64,000 nt of DNA from Spirosoma arboris. Lineage in GTDB: Bacteria > Bacteroidota > Bacteroidia > Cytophagales > Spirosomataceae. A program made the position numbers and the translations under genes. The notes below the pieces were generated by a model that saw only the letters and a program-made list of their open reading frames with translations, ran no database searches and had not been told where the DNA came from. Each line of letters begins with the position of its first letter. The stretch's first letter is position 1. The stretch is taken from positions 310,001 through 374,000 of the forward strand of contig NZ_WPIN01000008.1 of NCBI RefSeq assembly GCF_009754945.1, in the 5' to 3' direction. Shown here in pieces: positions 52,057 to 60,196 of this stretch.

Positions 52057-52713
52057 TTACACCGACGCCTTTGCCAATACTTCATCTACCGTTAGTATAT
52101 CCAGCGAAGGAGAAACCAGATCGGCCTGGGTAAGCACATCAGGCGAGCCCAGCCCCACTACAAACATACCCCCTCGCTTGCCTGCTTCTACACCCGCTAC
52201 GGCATCTTCAAACACAACGCACTCTACGGGACTGACGCCCAGTTCGGCGGCTCCTTTGGTGAATACTTCCGGGTCAGGTTTCCCCTTACTGATTTTAGTT
52301 CCGTCAATAATGGCATCGAAGGCATTGGTCATGCCAATTCGCTCCAGAATCATCGGCGCATTCTTACTCACCGAACCAAGCGCCGTTTGCAGACCCGCCT
52401 TGCGGACCTGCGAAAAGAAGGTAGCCACGCCCGGCAGAATATCATCGGAGGTCATCCGGCTGACGAGTTCGAGATACCACTGGTTTTTCTGAGTAGCGAG
52501 TTCAGTCTTTTTCTCCTCCGATAAGGTTAGCCCTCCGTGAGCTAGAATCAGATCCAGCGATTCCATGCGGCTAACACCTTTGAGACCTTCGTTAAATTCT
52601 TCTGAAATGTCGAAGCCGAGTTCGTTGGCAAGTCGTTTCCAGGCTTGATAATGGTAAATCGCCGTGTCGACAATGACCCCATCGAGGTCGAAAAGAAATG
52701 CTTTGATAGACAT
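52057..52713 (-). CDS. pgmB: Beta-phosphoglucomutase
   Basis: 218 residues, HAD superfamily subclass I. The nucleophile/acid-base pair is Asp9 and Asp11 in FLFDLDGVIVDT. AIYHYQAWKRLANELGFDIS is the cap start typical of beta-PGM, with GVSRMESLDLIL after it. Motif II is ALGSVSKNAP, motif III GTKISKGKPDPEVF and motif IV VFEDAVAGVEAG. It interconverts beta-glucose-1-phosphate and glucose-6-phosphate, usually with maltose/trehalose phosphorylase; no such partner gene is in the window. Confidence 0.9.
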   Translation of the reverse strand: MSIKAFLFDLDGVIVDTAIYHYQAWKRLANELGFDISEEFNEGLKGVSRMESLDLILAHGGLTLSEEKKTELATQKNQWYLELVSRMTSDDILPGVATFFSQVRKAGLQTALGSVSKNAPMILERIGMTNAFDAIIDGTKISKGKPDPEVFTKGAAELGVSPVECVVFEDAVAGVEAGKRGGMFVVGLGSPDVLTQADLVSPSLDILTVDEVLAKASV

Positions 52714-52736
52714 GATACGTCAGGTTGGCAAGCGAC

Positions 52737-52744
52737 AAAAGTAG
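52737..52744 (-). promoter_or_regulatory. -7 promoter element for pgmB
   Basis: Minus strand TACTTTTG, exact TAnnTTTG match, 23 bases upstream of the pgmB ATG. No matched -33 element was seen. Confidence 0.5.
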
Positions 52745-52838
52745 CCGATTCAGACCATAGTAAGTAGTATTATGTAGCTGACATGCAACGTTGGCTGGTA
52801 TCGAATGTACAAAGCAGAGGAAGCAACCGTGCGAAAGG

Positions 52839-53246
52839 TTATTCTTTCACACCCATAAACTCCAGTCCATCAGCCTGATCGGCTCTATGATTAACCATCA
52901 GCATCCATCTTTTCTGAGTGCCGTTGAGGGTACGTAGATCTTCAAACACATATTGACCAATCAATTGATCATCTAATGTTAGATCGTATTTCGTTGTACT
53001 GCTTTTTACCGCTAGAATCCCGGTTAGTTGATAGGTTCCCGAGCCAAATCGGTCATAGTTAAAGTGATATGTTCCATCGCCGGTCAGCTGAATGGTTAAC
53101 CATTGCGTAGTAGGGAGCGAACAGCGCAAGGGGTCAGCTTCCACTCGAAAACGACCCGGTAATGTTCCATCATCAGGAGTAATCGTCTCTTTTTGACAAC
53201 CCGATAAGACGATCAACAAGGCGAAAAATAAGGAGAATTTAGTCAT
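52839..53246 (-). CDS. Small lipoprotein of unknown function
   Basis: The start at ATG 53244-53246 gives MTKFSLFFALLIVLSGC, a lipobox with Cys17, and 135 residues. The frame is open further upstream but only through a terminator hairpin. The mature protein is all-beta in appearance (QWLTIQLTGDGTYHFNYDRF, TKYDLTLDDQLIGQYVFEDL, RWMLMVNHRADQADGLEFM). It may be a lipocalin-like or META-like fold, but no family signature is certain. It is probably anchored in the periplasm or outer membrane. Confidence 0.75.
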   Translation of the reverse strand: MTKFSLFFALLIVLSGCQKETITPDDGTLPGRFRVEADPLRCSLPTTQWLTIQLTGDGTYHFNYDRFGSGTYQLTGILAVKSSTTKYDLTLDDQLIGQYVFEDLRTLNGTQKRWMLMVNHRADQADGLEFMGVKE

Positions 53247-53300
53247 GAGGTAAGGCGTTTTTGTCATGACCCTGGAAACGGTAAAAGCGTTGTAATCAAT

Positions 53301-53336
53301 AAAAAAGGTCGCCTGTGTATCCAGACGACCTTTTTT
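53301..53336 (-). terminator. Bidirectional intrinsic terminator
   Basis: AAAAAAGGTCGcCTG / CAGaCGACCTTTTTT, 13 paired bases plus one mismatch, with A and T tracts on the two sides. On the minus strand it follows the DUF4386 gene by 7 bases. It lies upstream of the small lipoprotein. Confidence 0.85.
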
Positions 53337-53343
53337 ACACGCT

Positions 53344-54075
53344 TTATACAAGCACCATTCTCACTTCCTGCCTGCCGAGCTTAAGAAATTGAAAACCTGC
53401 AACAACCAACCAGATTAACCAGAGGGTGCTACCAATAAGACCCGCCAGATCCCAGACCGGAAAACCAGGAATAACGGTTGCAAACAAATCGCCCTGTGCC
53501 AGTAGGTAAATTGTCGAAGCGAAATAACCAAACCAGCTTAGCCATTTTGGGAATAGACTCAACTGATTAAATGCCGATGCAATCAGGATTGTCCAGGCAA
53601 TTGTCAGTAATTGACCCAAGTGCTCGCCTAGTACTACCCCACCATATTGGTGAATCGTCTGGAATGCAACAATACTGGCTGCTCGAATAGCCGGATCAGT
53701 TGAATGAACATAGTTGTTGGCAAGCACGGGCACGACGAATGTCCAGCGTAACAAACCAATAATTTGTACCAGCCCTGAAGCAACACCCAAAATAGTGGCC
53801 CATCGAATGAAAGGCAGCTTGTTCTCCAGTCGCTGACCAATCAGTACGTAGGCTTCCAGCAAAGGTAAGCCCGTGACCGCAAATGCCCACCACACAGCAA
53901 TAAGTGTTGAGCCACCTGCCTGAAACCGGGTTAATATAGTACCCGTATCCTCCCGAAGAATGAGTGGATAATCAAAAATTAAGGTTAGGATGGTGTACGG
54001 AATGAATACCAGAACAGCTCCAAGAATAAGTAATTTACCGATACGTCGGTCAGTAGCAAAAACGATTGTTTCCAT
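53344..54075 (-). CDS. DUF4386-like polytopic membrane protein
   Basis: 243 residues, six or seven membrane helices. The FDYPLILREDTGTILTRFQAG motif after the first helix is the DUF4386 (PF14329) signature. FQTIHQYGGVVLGEHLGQLL in the middle and FPVWDLAGLIGSTLWLIWLV near the end also fit. Function of the family is unknown. The start codon lies 6 bases after the stop of a 49-residue small membrane ORF (54082-54231) on the same strand, suggesting co-transcription. Confidence 0.82.
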   Translation of the reverse strand: METIVFATDRRIGKLLILGAVLVFIPYTILTLIFDYPLILREDTGTILTRFQAGGSTLIAVWWAFAVTGLPLLEAYVLIGQRLENKLPFIRWATILGVASGLVQIIGLLRWTFVVPVLANNYVHSTDPAIRAASIVAFQTIHQYGGVVLGEHLGQLLTIAWTILIASAFNQLSLFPKWLSWFGYFASTIYLLAQGDLFATVIPGFPVWDLAGLIGSTLWLIWLVVAGFQFLKLGRQEVRMVLV

Positions 54076-54081
54076 GATTGA

Positions 54082-54231
54082 CTATTGATTATAAACGAGC
54101 GAAGTATACCGAATGACCAGCAGTGAACTGGCTTTGCAGAAGCCATTGATCCCAATACCAGGACGGTAGAATTGTACTATAATCAGGAGACCTGCGGCAA
54201 GGAGGAGACTGGGTAAAACGAATAAGTTCAT
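54082..54231 (-). CDS. Possible small membrane protein, 49 aa
   Basis: ATG 54229-54231 to TAG 54082-54084. The sequence begins MNLFVLPSLLLAAGLLIIVQ, a plausible membrane helix, then a short tail. It ends 6 bases before the DUF4386 start. A minus-strand CAACTTTG (one mismatch to the -7 element) lies about 30 bases upstream. A longer frame across the same DNA is Arg/Ser/Pro-rich and less protein-like, so this frame is preferred. Support is moderate only. Confidence 0.4.
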   Translation of the reverse strand: MNLFVLPSLLLAAGLLIIVQFYRPGIGINGFCKASSLLVIRYTSLVYNQ

Positions 54232-54323
54232 ATCGTCTTTTTGGTTGTGATTGACGATACAAAGTTGGAGCCCTCCTCGGCGAATGCACTGGACAAATGT
54301 CTAAATCGCTCGTTGATAAGTAA

Positions 54324-54389
54324 TTAAAAGCCGTACTGACTGTCGAAGCTAGCTATATGAAGAGCTTCGACAGTCAGTACGGCTTTTAA
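54324..54389. terminator. Very long perfect hairpin
   Basis: Perfect 27-bp arms (54324-54350 and 54363-54389) around a 12-base loop. The stem ends are TTAAAAGCC and GGCTTTTAA, so it can terminate on either strand. It lies downstream of the 54523-54759 gene on the minus strand. Together with 48222-48283 it is one of two perfect stems of 25 bp or more. Confidence 0.78.
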
Positions 54390-54522
54390 CCTGGGGTGTA
54401 TCAGGTACGTAGTTCGGTAAGAGATGATTTGGTAAAATGAATGCTACACTTTGGGTAGAAGGGAGAGGAGATGACTCGCTATAGCATTCAACAACGACGA
54501 GAAATCGACACGCCTAAGCGTT

Positions 54523-54759
54523 CTACTGGCCAAATAGGCCAAGGATTGTTCCAAGACCACCTATCAGCGCTATAATCAGGCCAATAAAAGCGGCTGTGCC
54601 TGTACCTGCAATTAGAAGTATCAATCCGCCAATCAACAGGATAATACCTCCGATCAGAATTACCGGCCTAATCGTTGTTTTTTCTGTATGATTAGGAGCC
54701 AGTTGATGGTTTATCTGTCTGTTGATTTTCTTGAGCACCAACCGTTCCACAATATTCAT
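54523..54759 (-). CDS. Small membrane protein with glycine-rich double helix, 78 aa
   Basis: The N-terminus is basic (MNIVERLVLKKINRQINHQL). Two membrane helices follow, rich in Gly/Ile/Leu (PVILIGGIILLIGGLILLI and AAFIGLIIALIGGLGTILGL), in a glycine-zipper style. The ATG overlaps the TGA of the upstream lipoprotein frame in an ATGA arrangement, a sign of translational coupling. The long hairpin 54324-54389 is its likely terminator. No function is known. Confidence 0.7.
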   Translation of the reverse strand: MNIVERLVLKKINRQINHQLAPNHTEKTTIRPVILIGGIILLIGGLILLIAGTGTAAFIGLIIALIGGLGTILGLFGQ

Positions 54760-55058
54760 TTTCCGGGAGCATGGACGGCCTCAGGTGCCAGCGTTCCAGG
54801 AGCAGAGGCCAACAGATTTTTTACCCGACTCATTCGCTCAGTCAATTTCTTATTTGTTGCCAGTTTCCTGTCATTCCGAACGTAGATTTCAACCTGTGTA
54901 ATGGTCGCATTGGCCTTAGCTAGCAACTCGGTTGGCTCTGTAATCGCTTGCGTAGGCTCAGCTGCGGTCGTTGTCAGTGTTTTGGCATAGGTTTCACCAG
55001 GAACGAGTTGAAAATAAGCAGTGGGACGGCTGCAAGATGAAAGAATAGCAATCCCTAG
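54756..55058 (-). CDS. Lipoprotein-like ORF without an ATG start
   Basis: On the minus strand an open frame ends at TGA 54756-54758 and extends up to a stop at 55089-55091. It contains LGIAILSSC followed by SRPTAYFQLVPGETYAK, a good lipobox, and then a hydrophilic helical body (ELLAKANATITQVEIYVRND, TERMSRVKNLLASAP). No ATG, GTG or TTG lies in frame upstream of the lipobox. Either a rare start such as ATT (55050-55052) is used, or the 5' end was lost by mutation. The downstream 78-aa gene overlaps its stop by ATGA, implying that it was or is translated. The 5' boundary is approximate. Confidence 0.5.
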   Translation of the reverse strand, partial: LGIAILSSCSRPTAYFQLVPGETYAKTLTTTAAEPTQAITEPTELLAKANATITQVEIYVRNDRKLATNKKLTERMSRVKNLLASAPGTLAPEAVHAPGK

Positions 55059-55113
55059 TTCTGGGTATGACGTAGAATTAAACTGACGTTAAATTGCTAC
55101 TCCGGCAAAACAG

Positions 55114-55147
55114 CAAAAAAAATGCTGGCTTTAGTAGAGCCAGCATT
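55114..55147 (-). terminator. Intrinsic terminator (minus strand)
   Basis: AATGCTGGCT / AGCCAGCATT perfect 10-bp stem (55121-55130 / 55138-55147), 7-base loop, with a run of T on the minus strand (plus A run 55114-55122). It lies upstream of the lipoprotein frame, so that frame must have its own promoter within ~60 bases or be silent. Confidence 0.8.
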
Positions 55148-55216
55148 TCCAATTCTATCCATTCCTCTTCCCTAAGGCAAACGGTAATCCCATACTTGCT
55201 GACTAATCAGTTCGAT

Positions 55217-55245
55217 TGGGGCAACAGTAGATTTCTATTGCCCCA
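55217..55245. repeat. Short inverted repeat
   Basis: TGGGGCAA (55217-55224) / TTGCCCCA (55238-55245), perfect 8 bp with a 13-base loop, in an otherwise empty stretch. Confidence 0.4.
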
Positions 55246-55314
55246 CGCCCAGTCAGTCATTTTTGCTAAACATATACTTTAGTAGCCCATTGACTATTGC
55301 TCTTACGGAACATT

Positions 55315-55349
55315 GGTTTGGCCACCTCATCTAGTCAGAGTGGCAAACC
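55315..55349 (-). terminator. Hairpin just after a 32-codon ORF
   Basis: GGTTTGgCCAC (55315-55325) / GTGGCAAACC (55340-55349), ten paired bases and one bulge. On the minus strand it starts 2 bases after the stop of the small ORF at 55352-55450. Confidence 0.5.
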
Positions 55350-55351
55350 GA

Positions 55352-55450
55352 TTACATAGTTACAATGGCCCAGGTCGTTGCCATAACCAGGGCAGCCAGT
55401 GTACACAGGATATAGTTTAAGATGACTGAATGATAATTGCGCGTATTCAT
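55352..55450 (-). CDS. Possible 32-aa membrane peptide
   Basis: ATG 55448-55450 to TAA 55352-55354. The peptide is short and hydrophobic (MNTRNYHSVILNYILCTLAA then LVMATTWAIVTM). A hairpin directly follows its stop codon. No promoter consensus is clear. It may be a real micro-protein of the 54-55.5 kb small-gene cluster, but length alone gives little support. Confidence 0.35.
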   Translation of the reverse strand: MNTRNYHSVILNYILCTLAALVMATTWAIVTM

Positions 55451-55729
55451 AATGAACAGAACAAGTTAGATGGGTACGGTTTATTCATTAGATACAGATT
55501 GCCAGAATAGACACAAAATATTTACTAAAAGGTAGGTTATTCTGGTAAACCAGCTTCTAACTGGTTTGCTGGCACTTATTTCTGCTAATACTAGTTTACC
55601 TAGAAAATTTATATTTTAGTTTAGGTTATTTCATTTATGGTATCCATTAGTTACCAATAAATAAATATCGGCAATAGTTCGATGCTGATCTAGTAACTTA
55701 ATTCTCTATTGGCTTAGCTAGTAAAATTT
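55451..55729. other. AT-rich upstream region of the hybrid kinase gene
   Basis: About 280 bases, strongly AT-rich, without an ORF or strong hairpin. CTGGTAAACCAG (55541-55552) is a perfect 12-base palindrome and AACTGGTTTGCTGG follows, so a regulator site is possible. No TAnnTTTG match was found close to the ATG at 55730. Confidence 0.35.
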
Positions 55730-58700
55730 ATGTCCTTTATCCCAAATGAAAGTAAGCGACTAGAAGCTTTACATCGGTATCAAATTATGGATACCCTGCC
55801 CGATAAAGCATTCGATCGTCTTACCGAACTGGCATCATTAATCTGTCAGGCACCTATTTCGCTGGTATCACTGATCGATGAAAAGCGGCAGTGGTTTAAA
55901 TCTCGGGTGGGAATCGACGATTCCGAAACCGACCGGGAGGTCGCCTTTTGTCGATACGCTATTTTAGGGAGCTCTATTCTTGAGGTGGAAGATGCCACAT
56001 TGGATACGCGCTTTAAAGAGAACCCATTCGTAACATCAGATCCTAATGTACGGTTTTATGCTGGCTATCCGCTGACCGACCCCGATGGACACGCCTTAGG
56101 AACACTTTGTGTATTGGACCGGGCTCCCAGAAAACTTACCGAAACGCAGTTGCAGGCGTTAAAAATACTGGGCGACATGGCAACGGACCTTATTGTTGAA
56201 AACCGCCAGAAACAGGAGCTTGCCTATTTTGAAAATCTCTTTACGCTATCTAACGATCTGATTTTTGTGGCTGGTACCGATGGGTACCTCAAAAAAATAA
56301 ACCCCGCTTTTCATCAGGTATTAGGCTGGGATGAAGATTATTTATTGACCACATCTTTTTTCGAGCTGGTTCACCCCGACGATCGACTGGCTACTGAGCA
56401 AGAGATCAGGAAGTTGGCGACGGGCAATACCGCCATCAATTTTACCCATCGCTTCCAGTGCCAAAATGGCACCTACCGCTATCTCCAATGGGTAGCTACA
56501 CCTGAACCAGCAACGGGTTACCTGTTTGCCGTTGCCAGAGATGTCACCGACGAAAAACAGAAAGAGTTTAAGCTGTATCAGTCGGAGAATCGATTCCGCT
56601 CATTTTTTGAAAATTCTCAGGGACTCATGTGCGTGCATGACCTGGACGGTACACTTCTGTCGGTCAATGCTGCTGGGGCTCAGGCGTTAGGTTACCAACC
56701 CGAAGAGTTGATTGGTCACCGTTTGCAAAATGTTGTCCCTCAAGAACAACATGCGGGATTTGAGGCTTACCTGGAGGCCATTCGTAAAAATGGTCGGGCT
56801 AATGGTATTATGCATACACTGCATAAAAATGGCTCCCTGCACATCTGGTTATTTGCGAACGTTCTGGAGCATGAACTAAATGGCGATTCTTACATCATCG
56901 GGAATGCCATCGACATTACCAGGCGGCACCAGCTGGAAGTCGATTTGAAGTGGACGAAGCAAATGCTGGAGCAAACCAATGAGGTAGCTCGAATTGGCAC
57001 CTGGGAAGCGGATTTTACCGAGGGAACTATGTACTGGTCATCAGTTACCAAAGCGATTCATGAGGTACCCGATGAGTTTACACCTATGCTTGATACGGGC
57101 GAAACCTTTTTTAGAGGGAAAAACTACGACCGTATTGTCGAGGCTGTTGACCGATCCATTAGTGAAGGGACTGCATTTGATGTAGAACTTCAGATCATTA
57201 CAGCGGCAGATCGGGAAGTATGGGTGCGCGTAGTAGGAAGGCCCGAATTTGGCGGAGAAGGGTGCAAACGCCTATATGGCACGTTTCAGGATATTGACGA
57301 AAAGAAAAAAGCAGAGCAGGAATTAGTCAACGAAAAATCAAGACTGGCGGCCTTTGTTGAACATGCTCCGGCGGCTGTAGCTATGTTCGATCGGGAAATG
57401 ACTTACCTGGCTACCAGTAACCGCTGGATGGAAGATTACCATCTGGAGAATAGTGTCGTTGGCTTATCGCATTATGACGTATTCCCAACTATATCTGATG
57501 AGTGGAAGGCCGTTATTGAGCGAGGCCTTAACGGAGAGGTGGTAAAAAATGATGAATATATCCGACGACCAGACGGCTGGGAGCATGCTCAATATATTCG
57601 GTGGGAGATGAGGCCCTGGTACCAGTTTGATGGGTCTATTGGAGGCATCATGATGTTTACCCAGGATATTACCGAATCCTGTCTCCAACGAGAGGAGTTG
57701 AAAAAAGCCAAACAACTGGCAGAACAAGCCAGCGTGGCAAAATCTGAATTTCTGGCCAACATGAGTCATGAAATCAGGACTCCGTTAAATGGGGTAATTG
57801 GCTTTACCGATCTGGTTCTGAAAACATCACTTAATGAAACCCAACACCAGTATCTGTCTATAGTCGACCAATCGGCGAATGCGTTATTAAGCATCATTAA
57901 CGATATTCTGGACTTTTCTAAAATTGAAGCGGGTAAACTGGAGATGGCTATTGAGAAAGTAGACGTCTACGAAATCAGTAGCCAGGCCGCCGATATAATC
58001 ACCTATCAGGCTCAGAACAAGGGCCTTGAAATGTTGCTGAATTTGCCTACCAATTTACCTCGCTTTATTTATATCGACTCTGTACGCTTAAAGCAGATAC
58101 TGGTCAATCTGCTGGGTAACGCTGTCAAATTTACCGAGAAAGGCGAGATTGAATTAAAAATCACACCATTAACCGATCCGGCGCAAGAGTATGTCACTTT
58201 CCGCTTTGAGGTACGGGATACGGGTATTGGCATTAAACCCGAAATGCAGGATCGCATCTTTGACGCGTTCTCTCAGGAAGATGCCTCGACCACGAAAAAA
58301 TACGGCGGAACTGGACTTGGATTGACTATCTCTAACAAGCTATTAGGCTTGATGGGAAGCCGCCTTGAGTTGGTTAGCAAACTGGGAGAAGGTAGTTGCT
58401 TTTCGTTCGATGTTCGACTTAAAACCGAAACTGGTGATCCAATTAACTGGCAGAATGTCGATTTGGTGAAGAATGTGCTGATTGTAGATGATAATGAAAA
58501 CAACCGTATGATCTTACGGCAAATGTTTTTGTTAAAACAGATTATCGTCGAAGAAGCCAGTAACGGATTTGAGGCCCTTCAGCTACTAGCCAAAAATAAA
58601 CAGTACGATGTGATTCTGATGGATTACCATATGCCGTATATGGACGGCCTGGAAACCATTGAGAAAATTCGGGCTAATTTCTCGTCGTCTACCGACAAAC

Positions 58701-59644
58701 AGGCTATTATCCTCCTGCATAGCTCATCGGATGATGAACGACTTATCAAAGCGAGTGAATTGTTAGACATTAACCAGCGCTTAGTGAAGCCGGTTAAAAT
58801 GAATGATTTGTTCCGGGCTTTATCCCGACTAGATCAGCAAAATGACAAGCCCTTGACTATAGAGGTTGAGGATTCGACTCTGGTTGGTACCAGTGCGGTC
58901 AAAGTATTGTTGGTTGAGGATAATAAAGTAAACCAATTACTGGCTAAAACCTTCGTGACCAAGCTAGTACCGAATGCCCAGGTCATAGAAGCCGTTAATG
59001 GGCAGGAAGCAGTCGATATGTACGTCCAGCACCAGCCTGATCTGATTTTGATGGATATTCAAATGCCTGTCATGAATGGGTATGAGGCTACACAACGCAT
59101 TCGGGAATTAGAACAGGGACGTCATATTCCGATCATTGCTTTAACGGCCGGTACCGTTAAGGGTGAACGGGAAAAGTGTTTGGCAGCGGGTATGGATGAT
59201 TTTATTACGAAACCGATTGTTGAAAAATCAATGGTTTCCCTCTTTCAAAAATGGCTGGAGACACAATCCGTTGAGACGCAAACGATTGCTAATTCGGATG
59301 AGCCCGATGCTCATTTTGACGCTCAGGTGTTAAAAATGATAGCAGGGCAGGATTTGGATTTTCTGGAGAAGCTAATGGAAGCTGCTGAAGGGGAACTAAC
59401 TAGTTCGTTGTCTGTACTTTTACAATTGGCAGCAAACCGGAATCTGGATGGGTTAAAATCGGCAGGACACAAGTTGAATGGAACTGCATTGAGCGCCGGT
59501 ATGCCCAGCCTGGCTAAATTGGCATATAAGCTGGAGCATCTGGATCGGTTTGATTCGAATATAGTACGTGAATTGCTGGATCAGACTCAATCGGAAATCA
59601 ACTATGTCATTTCCTTAATGAATGACGTACTAAAAGCAGCCTGA
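55730..59644 (+). CDS. Cytoplasmic multi-sensor hybrid histidine kinase / phosphorelay protein
   Basis: 1304 residues with no membrane segment. Domain order: GAF (~20-165; RLTELASLICQAPISLVSLI), PAS (~170-285), PAS (~290-400), PAS (~410-530; NEVARIGTWEADF), PAS (~545-650), HisKA with His680 in LANMSHEIRTPLNGV, HATPase (NLLGNAVKFTEKGE, DTGIGIKPEM, YGGTGLGLTIS), receiver 1 with Asp965 in VILMDYHMPYMDG, receiver 2 with Asp1109 in LILMDIQMPVMNG, and HPt with His1247 in SAGHKLNGTALSAG. This is a complete internal phosphorelay (His-Asp-Asp-His), BarA-like in layout. No dedicated output regulator is adjacent. GAF/PAS domains probably sense an internal cue. Confidence 0.94.
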   Translation: MSFIPNESKRLEALHRYQIMDTLPDKAFDRLTELASLICQAPISLVSLIDEKRQWFKSRVGIDDSETDREVAFCRYAILGSSILEVEDATLDTRFKENPFVTSDPNVRFYAGYPLTDPDGHALGTLCVLDRAPRKLTETQLQALKILGDMATDLIVENRQKQELAYFENLFTLSNDLIFVAGTDGYLKKINPAFHQVLGWDEDYLLTTSFFELVHPDDRLATEQEIRKLATGNTAINFTHRFQCQNGTYRYLQWVATPEPATGYLFAVARDVTDEKQKEFKLYQSENRFRSFFENSQGLMCVHDLDGTLLSVNAAGAQALGYQPEELIGHRLQNVVPQEQHAGFEAYLEAIRKNGRANGIMHTLHKNGSLHIWLFANVLEHELNGDSYIIGNAIDITRRHQLEVDLKWTKQMLEQTNEVARIGTWEADFTEGTMYWSSVTKAIHEVPDEFTPMLDTGETFFRGKNYDRIVEAVDRSISEGTAFDVELQIITAADREVWVRVVGRPEFGGEGCKRLYGTFQDIDEKKKAEQELVNEKSRLAAFVEHAPAAVAMFDREMTYLATSNRWMEDYHLENSVVGLSHYDVFPTISDEWKAVIERGLNGEVVKNDEYIRRPDGWEHAQYIRWEMRPWYQFDGSIGGIMMFTQDITESCLQREELKKAKQLAEQASVAKSEFLANMSHEIRTPLNGVIGFTDLVLKTSLNETQHQYLSIVDQSANALLSIINDILDFSKIEAGKLEMAIEKVDVYEISSQAADIITYQAQNKGLEMLLNLPTNLPRFIYIDSVRLKQILVNLLGNAVKFTEKGEIELKITPLTDPAQEYVTFRFEVRDTGIGIKPEMQDRIFDAFSQEDASTTKKYGGTGLGLTISNKLLGLMGSRLELVSKLGEGSCFSFDVRLKTETGDPINWQNVDLVKNVLIVDDNENNRMILRQMFLLKQIIVEEASNGFEALQLLAKNKQYDVILMDYHMPYMDGLETIEKIRANFSSSTDKQAIILLHSSSDDERLIKASELLDINQRLVKPVKMNDLFRALSRLDQQNDKPLTIEVEDSTLVGTSAVKVLLVEDNKVNQLLAKTFVTKLVPNAQVIEAVNGQEAVDMYVQHQPDLILMDIQMPVMNGYEATQRIRELEQGRHIPIIALTAGTVKGEREKCLAAGMDDFITKPIVEKSMVSLFQKWLETQSVETQTIANSDEPDAHFDAQVLKMIAGQDLDFLEKLMEAAEGELTSSLSVLLQLAANRNLDGLKSAGHKLNGTALSAGMPSLAKLAYKLEHLDRFDSNIVRELLDQTQSEINYVISLMNDVLKAA

Positions 59645-59650
59645 TTATTT

Positions 59651-59705
59651 AACCGCAGCGTCACAGAGGGAACAAGTGTTTTATGTTCTCTGTGACGCTG
59701 CGGTT
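59651..59705. terminator. Long convergent terminator hairpin
   Basis: Perfect 18-bp outer stem AACCGCAGCGTCACAGAG (59651-59668) / CTCTGTGACGCTGCGGTT (59688-59705), with a 2-base bulge and an inner AACA/TGTT extension. It lies between convergent stops at 59644 and 59725. Confidence 0.75.
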
Positions 59706-59724
59706 AATAATTACTTAGGTATTC

Positions 59725-60180
59725 CTAATACGTAAACATCCGGTCACTGTCGGCAGCTAGCCGAACCAGCACCGTAGGCATCGCAAATTCAGCCGGTTTT
59801 CCGCTTATATCGGCATCGGTTAGACCCCGTGCTTTCGATGACATGCCCGACAAATAGAACCGCCCACCCGCTTTCACGATGGCTTCATAATGGTCACGGA
59901 GTTTGCCCGTACCCAAGCCGACAACCTTATCTAACTCCACGTCTTTCAGTAACGTAACGGCATCGCCCGCCAGAAACAGCGCGACGGTATGGCCTTCGTC
60001 TAAGGCTGTTTTAGCTACCAGAAAACCTAAAGCAGCCTTCGTTGCATTGTCTGGAGCGCACGTAATATGAATCAGGAATTTCATCTTTTTAGCGGCACTT
60101 GCTGTCGATACTTGTGCGTGAGCTATTGCGCCCATCCACAAGATTCCAAGTAGGGTAAGTAGAATTCGTTTGGCGTTCAT
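59725..60180 (-). CDS. Exported DsrE-family protein
   Basis: The start at ATG 60178-60180 gives a signal peptide (ILLTLLGILWMGAIAHAQ) and 151 residues. The DsrE/DsrF-like fold is seen in KKMKFLIHITCAPDNATKAA, GHTVALFLAGDAVTLLKDVE, and LRDHYEAIVKAGGRFYLSGM. A Cys lies in the first strand loop (ITCAP) where sulfur-relay DsrE proteins use it or not. It is unusual in being exported. The DUF1059 gene ends 16 bases upstream on the same strand, so the pair is likely one transcript. Confidence 0.85.
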   Translation of the reverse strand: MNAKRILLTLLGILWMGAIAHAQVSTASAAKKMKFLIHITCAPDNATKAALGFLVAKTALDEGHTVALFLAGDAVTLLKDVELDKVVGLGTGKLRDHYEAIVKAGGRFYLSGMSSKARGLTDADISGKPAEFAMPTVLVRLAADSDRMFTY

Positions 60181-60196
60181 GATTTTGGTCAACGGG

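Noticed and set aside
54089..54289. 66-codon minus-strand frame upstream of the DUF4386 gene
   Set aside because: Arg/Ser/Pro-rich with no hydrophobic or folded character; the alternative frame 54082-54231 gives a plausible membrane helix and tighter spacing to the next gene.
38298..54389. Riboswitch-like leaders
   Set aside because: None of the 5' regions shows a conserved riboswitch core; hairpins found are simple stems at gene ends.
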